Below, one piece after another: positions 1-5,182 of a stretch of 5,182 nucleotides of DNA. The notes beneath the pieces were generated by a model. That model was given only the letters and a program-made list of their open reading frames with translations, was not told the DNA's origin and did not search any database. The stretch is from CAXSEF01 sp964236585 (GTDB lineage: Bacteria > Pseudomonadota > Alphaproteobacteria > Acetobacterales > Acetobacteraceae): positions 1 through 5,182 of the forward strand of contig CAXSFE010000178.1 of the NCBI GenBank assembly GCA_964236585.1, read 5' to 3'. The position numbers and the translations under genes are program-made. How positions within the stretch are numbered: position 1 is the first letter of the stretch; each line of letters starts with the position of its first letter.

Positions 1-249
1 GCGCTGCACCCGATGCAGGCGGCGTTCGTGGCGCATGACGCGATGCAGTGCGGCTACTGCACGCCGGGGCAGATCATGTCGGCGGTGTCCTGCGTCGAGG
101 AGGGGCACGCGGGCTCTGACGCGCAGGTGCGCGAGTACATGAGCGGCAATTTGTGCCGGTGCGGGGCGTACCCGAACATCGTGGCGGCGGTGCGCGAGGT
201 GGCTGGTCGTGTCGGCGCCGGGCGCGACGACGGCAGGAAGGCGGCCTGA
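1..249 (+). CDS. paoA: Aldehyde oxidoreductase [2Fe-2S] subunit, C-terminal fragment (PaoA-like)
   Basis: This is the 3' part of the small iron-sulfur subunit of a molybdenum hydroxylase; 82 residues are visible and the gene is cut by the left window edge. In the fragment, QCGYCTPGQ (Cys17, Cys20) and NLCRCGAY (Cys52, Cys54) form the C-x2-C...C-x-C signature of the helical domain that binds the [2Fe-2S] cluster nearest the molybdenum cofactor. The Gln before the first Cys normally contacts the cofactor. The N-terminal plant-ferredoxin-like domain with the other cluster lies outside the window. So does any Tat signal, which E. coli PaoA carries, so the location of the complex cannot be judged. 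The protein would pass electrons from the catalytic subunit to the FAD subunit encoded one base downstream. The family is certain; the PaoA assignment rests mainly on the neighbouring FAD subunit. A general xanthine dehydrogenase-family 2Fe-2S protein is the conservative name. Confidence 0.9.
   Translation, partial: ALHPMQAAFVAHDAMQCGYCTPGQIMSAVSCVEEGHAGSDAQVREYMSGNLCRCGAYPNIVAAVREVAGRVGAGRDDGRKAA
235..241 (+). promoter_or_regulatory. Ribosome binding site for the FAD subunit
   Basis: AGGAAGG lies nine bases before the ATG at 251, inside the end of the upstream coding region. It supports the ATG at 251 over an in-frame GTG at 209, which would add 14 residues that do not fit the family's N-terminus. 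Confidence 0.7.
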
Positions 250-250
250 C

Positions 251-1237
251 ATGCAGCCCTTCACCTATGCGCGGCCGAGATCGCTCGGCGAGGCTTTTGC
301 CCTGGCGGCGGTGCCGGGGGCGGCGCTGCTCGCGGGGGGGACCACGATGGTGGACCTGATGCGCGGGGACCTGGCGGCGCCGTCCTCTGTGGTCGACATC
401 GGGCACCTGGGGGAGCTGGCGGGGTTCGACACCTCCGGCGCGGTGCTGCGCTTCGGGGCGCTGGCGCGGATGGCGGACGTCGCGGAGGACGTGCTGCTGC
501 TGCGCGACTACCCGGCGCTGGCGGAGAGCCTGCAGCTCGCGGCGTCGCAGCAGCTCAGGAACGCGGCGACGGTGGGCGGCAACATCCTGCAGCGCACGCG
601 GTGCCCGTACTTCAGGGACGGCGTGTCGGCCTGCAACAAGCGCGCGCCGGGCAGCGGGTGCAGCGCCACCTCCGGGGGCGTCACGCGGGAGATGGCGCTG
701 TTCGGGGGGTCGGAGCTGTGCGTCGCGACGTATCCCGGGGACTGGGGGACGACGCTGGCGGCGTTCGACACCAGCGTGGAGGTGGCGTCGGCGCAGGGGA
801 CGCGGACCATTCCGTTCGAGGCGCTGCACGTCGCCTACGGGGAGGACCCGGCGGCGGAGACGGTGCTCGCTCCCGGGGAGATCGTGACCGCGATCCTGGT
901 GCAGGCGACACCGGCGGGGCGGAAGTCGACGTACGTGAAGGTGCGCGACCGGGCGAGCTACGCCTATGCGGTGGTGTCGGCGGCGGTGGCGCTGGAGATG
1001 GACGGCGCGGTGGTGACGGCGGCGCGGGTGTCGCTGGGCGGGGTGGCGACGAAGCCGTGGCGCTCGCGCGAGGCGGAGGCGGCGTTCGTGGGCGTCCGGC
1101 TGGACGATGCGAGCGCGCTGGTGGCGGGGCGGGCGGGGTTCGCGGGTGCGAGGCCGCTCGCGGAGAACGGGTTCAAGGTCGAGCTGGGGGCACGCGCGGT
1201 GGCGCGGGCGGCCCTGGTCGCCAGCAGGAGAGGGTAA
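251..1237 (+). CDS. paoB: Aldehyde oxidoreductase FAD-binding subunit with predicted [4Fe-4S] cluster (PaoB-like)
   Basis: This 328-residue subunit takes electrons from the [2Fe-2S] subunit and holds FAD, where the final acceptor is reduced. The N-terminal FAD-binding PCMH-type domain shows LLAGGTTMVDLM (residues 26-37) and QLRNAATVGGNILQ (101-114), the usual FAD pyrophosphate-binding loops. The C-terminal CO dehydrogenase flavoprotein-like domain begins near residue 225, with KVRDRASYAYA at 230-240. Between them, RTRCPYFRD, ACNKRAPGSGC and ELCVATYP carry Cys118, Cys128, Cys137 and Cys157, the only cysteines in the protein. This matches E. coli PaoB (YagS) closely as I recall it, where an inserted segment binds an extra [4Fe-4S] cluster; ordinary xanthine dehydrogenase FAD subunits lack it. 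The start at 251 follows the previous stop by one base and gives a family-like MQPFTYARP beginning. No signal peptide is seen, as expected if the complex is exported through its small subunit. The substrate cannot be read from this subunit. Confidence 0.9.
   Translation: MQPFTYARPRSLGEAFALAAVPGAALLAGGTTMVDLMRGDLAAPSSVVDIGHLGELAGFDTSGAVLRFGALARMADVAEDVLLLRDYPALAESLQLAASQQLRNAATVGGNILQRTRCPYFRDGVSACNKRAPGSGCSATSGGVTREMALFGGSELCVATYPGDWGTTLAAFDTSVEVASAQGTRTIPFEALHVAYGEDPAAETVLAPGEIVTAILVQATPAGRKSTYVKVRDRASYAYAVVSAAVALEMDGAVVTAARVSLGGVATKPWRSREAEAAFVGVRLDDASALVAGRAGFAGARPLAENGFKVELGARAVARAALVASRRG
1226..1234 (+). promoter_or_regulatory. Strong ribosome binding site for the molybdopterin subunit
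   Basis: AGGAGAGGG lies seven bases before the ATG at 1242 and overlaps the last codons of the FAD subunit. It selects ATG 1242 over in-frame upstream starts as far back as 1107, which would extend the protein by 45 arginine- and glycine-rich residues unlike the family. Confidence 0.8.
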
Positions 1238-1241
1238 GGGC

Positions 1242-3494
1242 ATGGACGGCAGCATCGGCGAGCCCATCGTCCGTCGCGACGCGGCGGCCAAGGCGACGGG
1301 GGCGGCGCGCTATGCCGCGGACTTCGGGCATGGCGGCACGGCGTACGCGGCGCTGACGCTCAGCGGGGTGGCGCGGGGGCGGATCACGAAGGTCGACACG
1401 GCGGCGGCGGAAGCCGTGGCCGGCGTGCAGCTCGTGCTGACGCACCGCGACCTGAACCAGGGGCTGGGCGGCGAGACCTTCGCGATGAAGGGGGGGCACA
1501 TGCAGTCCTCCTTCATGCCGCTGACCTCGGACGAGGTGCACTACGCCGGGCAGATCGTGGGCCTGGTGGTGGCGGACACGGTGGAGGCGGCGGAGCAGGC
1601 GGCGCGGGCGGTCAGCCTGGACTACGCGGTGCAGCCGGCGTCGGCGGCGATGGACGATCCGGGGCGCACCGTGGAAACCGCGAAGGAGTCGGCGGTGCGC
1701 GTGGGCGACGCGGACGCGGCGCTGGCGGCGGCGCCGGTGCGGGTGGACCAGGAGTACGTCACGCCGGTGCAGCACCACCATCCGATGGAGCTGTATGCGA
1801 CCACGGCGAGCTGGAACGACGGCAAGCTCACGGTGGAGTGCCCGTCGCAGTGGGTGATCGGGCAGCGGCAGGGGCTGGCGTCGATCTTCGGGCTCGCGGT
1901 CGAGGACGTGCACGTGGTCTCGCCCTACGTGGGGGGCGCGTTCGGCTCCAAGGCGACGATCCTGGCGCACACGGTGCTGATCGCCACGGCGGCGCGCAGG
2001 CTGGGGCGGCCGGTCAAGCTGGTGGTGCCGCGCGACGCGATGTTCACGGTGGGCTCGTTCCGGCCGGCGACGCGCAACCGGATCGCGCTGGGGGCGGAGC
2101 GCGACGGGACGATGGTGGCGCTGGTGCACGAGGCGGTCGGGCAGAGCTCCGAGATCGACCACGTGGCGTTCCCGGGCACCGACGTGACGGCGCGGATGTA
2201 CGACATCGCCAACATCCGCACGCAGGAGAGCACGGTGGCGACCGACGTGAACACGCCGGGGTTCCAGCGCGCGCCGGCGGAGGCGCCGTCGTTCTTCGCG
2301 TTCGAGAGCGCGGTGGACGAGCTGGCGGTGGCGCTGGGGATGGATCCGATCGCGCTGCGGCTGAAGAACGAGCCGGCGGTCGACCCGGTCAAGGGGCTGC
2401 CGTGGTCGAGCCGCTCGCTGGTGGCGTGCTACCGGCGCGGGGCGGAGCGGTTCGGTTGGGACAGGCGCACGCCGGGCGTGGGGTCGATGACGACGCCGGA
2501 CGGGGTGCTGGTGGGGTATGGCTGCGCCACCGCGACGTACCCGTCGGCGATGGCGCCGGCGGCGGCGCAGGTGGCGCTGTCAGCGGACGGGACGCTGCGG
2601 GTCAGGACGTCGGCGCACGACGTGGGCACGGGGGCATACACCGTGCTCGGGCAGGTGGCGGCGGACGTGCTGGGCGTGGCGGACGAGCGGGTGCGGGTGG
2701 AGCTGGGCGACAGCACGCTGCCGTCCGGGCCGATGTCGGGCGGGTCGATTACCACCGGGTCGGCGGGGTCGGCGGTGCACCTGGCGGCGCTGGCGCTGCG
2801 GGAGAAGGTGCTGGCGGCGGCGGTGGCCGAGGGCGGGCCGTTCGCGGGGCGCGACGTTGCGGGGCTGCAGCTCGCGGGCGGGCACGTGGTGGGCGCGGAC
2901 GGCGCGGCGCACACGCTCGAGGATGTGCTGAAGGCGACGCCGGCGGGGTCGTTGGAGGCGGCGTCGGAGTGGAAGCCGGAGTCGATGGATGCGGCGAAGA
3001 TGCAGTATGGGCTGCTCGGCGGGATCGCGATGGCGGGGCCGGTGACGAAGACGCACGCGACGTACTCGTTCGGGGCGCAGTTCGCGGAGGTGCACGTTGA
3101 TCCGCTGCTGCGCACGATCCGGGTGGCGCGGATGGTGGGCGCGTTCGCGTGCGGGAAGATCATCAACCCAAGGACGGCGCGCTCGAACCTTGCGGGCGGG
3201 ATGGTGTGGGGGGCGAGCTTCGCGCTGCTGGAGGAGACGAAGGTCGACCGGCCGCGGGCGCGGTTCGCGAACCAGGATCTGGCGGGGTACCACATCTCGA
3301 CCAGCGCGGACGTCGGCGAGGTCGTCGTCGAGATGGTGGATGAGGAGGACCTGGTGGTGAACGCCATCGGGGCGAAGGCGGTTGGCGAGATCGGCATCGT
3401 GGGGATGCCGGCGGCGATCGCCAACGCCGTGTACCACGCGACGGGGGTGCGGGTGCGCCATACGCCGATCGTGGTCGAGGACCTGCTGGGGTGA
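1242..3494 (+). CDS. paoC: Aldehyde oxidoreductase molybdopterin-binding catalytic subunit (PaoC-like)
   Basis: This 750-residue catalytic subunit hydroxylates its substrate, probably an aldehyde to the acid, at a molybdenum cofactor with water as oxygen donor. The N-terminal aldehyde oxidase a/b-hammerhead domain spans about residues 13-130 and opens with DAAAKATGAARYAADF. The molybdopterin-binding domains follow. Visible motifs are YVGGAFGSK (229-237), QRAPAEAP with Arg343, HDVGTGAYT (459-467), GDSTLPSG (489-496) and KAVGEIG (712-718), whose Glu716 is the expected catalytic base. E. coli PaoC (about 730 residues) has the same layout, so the length is normal. The gene starts four bases after the FAD subunit stop and is surely cotranscribed with it. 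Two motifs vary from common forms: GGAFGSK where many homologues have GGGFGGK, and RAPA where PaoC has RAPG. The cofactor is probably the cytosine dinucleotide form, by family analogy. A xanthine- or other heterocycle-oxidising relative remains possible. Confidence 0.9.
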   Translation: MDGSIGEPIVRRDAAAKATGAARYAADFGHGGTAYAALTLSGVARGRITKVDTAAAEAVAGVQLVLTHRDLNQGLGGETFAMKGGHMQSSFMPLTSDEVHYAGQIVGLVVADTVEAAEQAARAVSLDYAVQPASAAMDDPGRTVETAKESAVRVGDADAALAAAPVRVDQEYVTPVQHHHPMELYATTASWNDGKLTVECPSQWVIGQRQGLASIFGLAVEDVHVVSPYVGGAFGSKATILAHTVLIATAARRLGRPVKLVVPRDAMFTVGSFRPATRNRIALGAERDGTMVALVHEAVGQSSEIDHVAFPGTDVTARMYDIANIRTQESTVATDVNTPGFQRAPAEAPSFFAFESAVDELAVALGMDPIALRLKNEPAVDPVKGLPWSSRSLVACYRRGAERFGWDRRTPGVGSMTTPDGVLVGYGCATATYPSAMAPAAAQVALSADGTLRVRTSAHDVGTGAYTVLGQVAADVLGVADERVRVELGDSTLPSGPMSGGSITTGSAGSAVHLAALALREKVLAAAVAEGGPFAGRDVAGLQLAGGHVVGADGAAHTLEDVLKATPAGSLEAASEWKPESMDAAKMQYGLLGGIAMAGPVTKTHATYSFGAQFAEVHVDPLLRTIRVARMVGAFACGKIINPRTARSNLAGGMVWGASFALLEETKVDRPRARFANQDLAGYHISTSADVGEVVVEMVDEEDLVVNAIGAKAVGEIGIVGMPAAIANAVYHATGVRVRHTPIVVEDLLG

Positions 3495-3632
3495 GGAAGG
3501 CCAGGGCTCTGCCCTGGACCCGCTGGGGGCGAGCGCCCCCAGACCCGCATTCGAAAGGGTATCTTCAGTGACGGTTTCCAAAGGCGAGCCTTTGGCGGGG
3601 TCCAGGGGCAGAGCCCCTGGCCTTTCTTTTCC
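3495..3632. repeat. Four-hairpin palindromic intergenic element, copy 1
   Basis: This element fills most of the spacer between the oxidoreductase operon and arginase. Four perfect hairpins follow one another: 3501-3517 (arms CCAGGGC, loop TCT), 3523-3542 (arms CTGGGGGC, loop GAGC), 3578-3595 (arms CCAAAGG, loop CGAG) and 3602-3620 (arms CCAGGGGC, loop AGA). The two ends are also complementary over almost 30 bases, with small bulges: 3495-3522 can pair with 3596-3627. The whole element could therefore fold as one long stem with the middle hairpins on top. Purine-rich GGAAGG at the left and pyrimidine-rich CCTTTCTTTTCC at the right extend the symmetry. It resembles REP/BIME-style dispersed palindromes. 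A related copy lies at 4581-4713. I recall similar GGGCTCTGCCC palindromes between genes in Acetobacteraceae, but cannot confirm that here. Confidence 0.85.
3602..3632 (+). terminator. Possible intrinsic terminator of the oxidoreductase operon
   Basis: An 8-bp perfect GC-rich stem (CCAGGGGC / GCCCCTGG, loop AGA) is followed by CCTTTCTTTTCC. This is stem plus T-rich tract in terminator order, but the tract is interrupted by C. It is the last hairpin of the palindromic element and ends 12 bases before the arginase start, so full termination here would leave almost no leader for arginase. A role in partial read-through or mRNA 3' end protection is equally possible. Confidence 0.45.
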
Positions 3633-3644
3633 TGAAGCCCAGCC

Positions 3645-4580
3645 ATGAAGGTCGTGGTGGTCGGCGCGCCGGTGGATGCCGGGGCGGGGCAACGGGGCGC
3701 GGTGATGGGGCCGGTGGCGCTGCGCGTGGCGGGGCTGGTGGACGGCCTGCGCGAGCTGGGGCTGTCGGTGGAGGACTGGGGGGACCTGGCGGTGCCGGAG
3801 CCGGTGGCGGTGGCGTTGCCGGACGCGCATCTGCGCAACCTCGGGCAGGTGGCGGCGTGGTCGCGGCTGCTGGCGGGGCGGGCGCAGGAGGCGATGCGGG
3901 GCGGGGCGGTGCCGGTGTTCCTGGGCGGGGACCACAGCCTGAGCATGGGCACGGTCACGGGGGTGGCACGCCATGCGCGCGATGCGGGGCGGCCGCTGGT
4001 GGTGCTGTGGCTGGACGCGCATGCGGACTTCAACACGCCGGACACGACGCCGTCGGGGAACATGCACGGCATGTCGGCGGCGCTGCTGTGCGGGGAGGCG
4101 GGGCTGGAGGCGGTGTTCGGGGAGGCGGGCGCGGCTTGCCGGATCGAGCCGCAGGATCTGCACCTGTTCGGGATACGCTCGGTGGACCGGGCGGAGCGGC
4201 AGGCGCTGCGGGCGCGCGGCATCGACGTGGTGGACATGCGGGTGATCGACGAGTTCGGGGTCGCGGTGCCGCTGCGCCGGGTGCTGGACAAGGTGGCGGC
4301 GAAGGGGGCGATGCTGCACGTCAGCCTGGACGTGGACTTCCTGGACCCGGTGCTGGCGCCGGGGGTGGGGACGACGGTGCCGGGGGGCGCGACCTACCGC
4401 GAGGCGCACCTAGTGATGGAGATGCTGCACGACTCGGGGCTGGTGACGTCGGTGGATGTCGTCGAGCTGAACCCGTTCCTGGACGTGAGGGGGCGCAGCG
4501 CGCTGCTGCTGGCGGACCTGGTGGGGAGCCTGTTCGGGCGGCAGATCACGGAGCGGGAGACGGAGGCGGGGCGGGGCTGA
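3645..4580 (+). CDS. rocF: Arginase
   Basis: Arginase hydrolyses L-arginine to L-ornithine and urea in the cytoplasm with a two-manganese centre. This 311-residue protein is of usual length and has the full set of family motifs. GAPVDAG (residues 7-13) and RGAVMGPVALR (17-27) form the N-terminal signature. GGDHSLSMG (94-102) gives ligand His97 and DAHADFN (124-130) gives Asp124, His126 and Asp128. SGNMHGM (137-143) is the substrate loop with His141, SLDVDFLDP (227-235) gives Asp229 and Asp231, and VELNP (273-277) has Glu274. The SGNxHGM loop favours arginase over agmatinase or formimidoylglutamase. ATG 3645 is the only start that keeps the conserved beginning; a weak TGAAG (3633-3637) may serve as ribosome site. 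The upstream palindromic element leaves no clear promoter. No other arginine-catabolism gene is visible, so whether it serves nitrogen use or ornithine supply is open. Confidence 0.95.
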   Translation: MKVVVVGAPVDAGAGQRGAVMGPVALRVAGLVDGLRELGLSVEDWGDLAVPEPVAVALPDAHLRNLGQVAAWSRLLAGRAQEAMRGGAVPVFLGGDHSLSMGTVTGVARHARDAGRPLVVLWLDAHADFNTPDTTPSGNMHGMSAALLCGEAGLEAVFGEAGAACRIEPQDLHLFGIRSVDRAERQALRARGIDVVDMRVIDEFGVAVPLRRVLDKVAAKGAMLHVSLDVDFLDPVLAPGVGTTVPGGATYREAHLVMEMLHDSGLVTSVDVVELNPFLDVRGRSALLLADLVGSLFGRQITERETEAGRG

Positions 4581-4713
4581 GAAGGAAGGCTGGGCGCTGC
4601 CCAGACCCGCCAGGGGCGAGCCGCCCCTGGACCGGCCTTGCTTAAGGATTGGATTCCAAAGGCTTGGCCTTTGGCGGAGTTTGAGGCAGAGCCTCAACCT
4701 TGCTTCCTTTTCA
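4581..4713. repeat. Four-hairpin palindromic intergenic element, copy 2
   Basis: This second, diverged copy of the element at 3495-3632 fills the space between arginase and the convergent phosphatase gene. Its hairpins, in the same order, are 4590-4604 (arms CTGGGC, loop GCT), 4610-4630 (arms CCAGGGGCG, loop AGC), 4656-4674 (arms CCAAAGGC, loop TTG) and 4681-4697 (arms TTGAGGC, loop AGA). Shared landmarks with copy 1 are the GACCCGC spacer after hairpin 1, TTCCAAAGGC and CCTTTGGCGG in hairpin 3, and the GGCAGAGCC core of hairpin 4. The centre between hairpins 2 and 3 is 25 bases here against 35 in copy 1, and is not alike. GAGAAGGAAGG at the left and CCTTGCTTCCTTTTC at the right form the outer arms. 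The right end runs into the phosphatase stop codon. Confidence 0.85.
4681..4710. terminator. Possible terminator between convergent genes
   Basis: A 7-bp stem (TTGAGGC / GCCTCAA, loop AGA) is followed on the + strand by CCTTGCTTCCTTTT, a pyrimidine-rich but impure T tract that suits arginase transcripts. On the other strand the far end of the element (reverse complement of 4581-4589) is likewise pyrimidine-rich, so the whole element could stop transcription from both converging genes. No uninterrupted T run is present, so the call is tentative. Confidence 0.45.
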
Positions 4714-5182
4714 GGACACCGCGGTCAGGGTCCAGCCCGCTTCGGAGGGCTCGCACCACATGGGCAGGCCGTTCGGGGTGCGGACGTTGACGGCAAGGCC
4801 CATGGCGGAGCGGACGGCGCGGAACAGGGCGCCGTGGGCCACGACGAGGACCGGGCCGGGCTGCGCCAGGGCGCGGTTGATCGCGGGGACGATGCGGGCG
4901 CGCAGCTCGGCGAAGGGCTCGGCGCCGGCGGGGGTGTAGTCGCCGGCGATCCAGCTGTCGTACCAGTCGCCCATCGGCTGGCCCTCCTGCTCGCCGAAGC
5001 AGACCTCCTGCAGGTCGGGGTCGAGGGCGACGGGCAGGGCGAGGGCGGCGGCGGCGGTCTCGGCGGTGACGCGGGCGCGCACCAGCGGCGAGGCGAAGAC
5101 GGCGGTGACGCGCCGCGCGCCGGGGCCTGCGGGCTGGGCGGCGAGGACGGTGGCGCCGAGGAGCACGCGGAGGCCGTCCGGG
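4711..5182 (-). CDS. Histidine phosphatase family protein (phosphoglycerate mutase-like), N-terminus missing
   Basis: This reverse-strand gene is cut by the right window edge; 156 residues including the C-terminus are visible. FASPLVRARVTAETA (residues 29-43 of the fragment) is the family's SPLxRAxxTA motif. LQEVCFGEQEG (57-67) carries Glu59, the likely acid/base residue, and VLVVAHG (111-117) carries His116, the second catalytic histidine. The first catalytic motif, RHGE, should lie roughly 25-40 residues further upstream, outside the window. Family members transfer or remove phosphate through a phosphohistidine; the substrates range from phosphoglycerate to cobalamin precursors, nucleotides and phosphoproteins, and nothing here fixes which one. 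It converges on arginase with a palindromic element between them. Its codons end in C far more than those of its neighbours: all eight Thr codons are ACC and all 14 Gly codons are GGC. A real start cannot be assigned; the in-frame GTG at 5166 is too far downstream of the expected beginning. Confidence 0.88.
   Translation of the reverse strand, partial: PDGLRVLLGATVLAAQPAGPGARRVTAVFASPLVRARVTAETAAAALALPVALDPDLQEVCFGEQEGQPMGDWYDSWIAGDYTPAGAEPFAELRARIVPAINRALAQPGPVLVVAHGALFRAVRSAMGLAVNVRTPNGLPMWCEPSEAGWTLTAVS

Noticed and set aside
74..1291. Long open frame on the reverse strand opposite the oxidoreductase genes, and similar long reverse frames at 2429-4409
   Set aside because: They are arginine-, proline- and histidine-rich with no recognisable motif and lie opposite well-supported genes. 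Very high GC content removes stop codons from the other frames, so they are artefacts.
1838..3100. Open forward frame of 420 codons inside the catalytic subunit gene
   Set aside because: Its product is low-complexity glycine, alanine and arginine, as expected from an out-of-frame reading of this gene. The true frame carries all the family motifs.
251..3494. Annotation as a true xanthine dehydrogenase (XdhAB)
   Set aside because: The four-cysteine insertion in the FAD subunit and the three separate subunits fit the PaoABC aldehyde oxidoreductase type better. Substrate is still not proven by sequence.
3551..3577. Possible arginase promoter with TATCTT (3560-3565) as -10 in the centre of element 1
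   Set aside because: There is no acceptable -35 at the right distance (the region is C-rich hairpin), and the corresponding centre of copy 2 is not similar.
3382..3648. Small forward open frame covering the end of the catalytic gene and the palindromic element
   Set aside because: Part of it translates the hairpin element and the rest is out of frame with the real gene. It has no plausible ribosome site and no recognised product.
3681..3710. Second possible G-quadruplex near the start of arginase
   Set aside because: One loop is about nine bases, beyond the usual limit, and the G tracts are explained by Gly, Gly-Ala and Met-Gly codons in a G-rich gene.

Overview
This window is very GC-rich, gene-dense bacterial DNA. 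Its subunit types, the strong preference for G or C at third codon positions, and the GGGCTCTGCCC-type intergenic palindromes suggest an alphaproteobacterium, most likely one of the Acetobacteraceae (Roseomonas-like). That placement is inferred from style and recalled knowledge; no marker gene is present to prove it.

Layout. Positions 1-3494 hold a tight forward operon for a three-subunit molybdenum hydroxylase. It consists of the 3' end of the [2Fe-2S] subunit (1-249), a FAD subunit (251-1237) and the molybdopterin catalytic subunit (1242-3494). The gaps between these genes are 1 and 4 bases. The FAD subunit has exactly four cysteines, in the arrangement of E. coli PaoB, which carries an extra [4Fe-4S] cluster. 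The complex is therefore best read as a PaoABC-type aldehyde oxidoreductase rather than a true xanthine dehydrogenase. No PaoD/XdhC-type maturation gene follows it.

A 150-base spacer (3495-3644) is filled by a four-hairpin palindromic element. It ends 12 bases before a complete forward arginase gene (3645-4580), in which every expected manganese-binding motif can be seen. A second, diverged copy of the element fills the next spacer (4581-4710). It lies between arginase and a convergent reverse-strand gene for a histidine phosphatase (phosphoglycerate mutase-like) protein. That gene runs off the right edge and lacks its N-terminus.

How the parts relate. Electrons in the oxidoreductase would pass from the molybdenum site through two [2Fe-2S] clusters and the [4Fe-4S]/FAD subunit to an acceptor. 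Arginase (arginine to ornithine plus urea) and the phosphatase have no evident metabolic link to it, and the two elements separate the three units. The most interesting non-coding signals are the paired elements, whose stems differ between copies while pairing is kept, and a G-over-C bias on the + strand that persists whichever way the genes point. There is no gene-free stretch longer than 150 bases, and I see no RNA genes, insertion sequences or CRISPR arrays.
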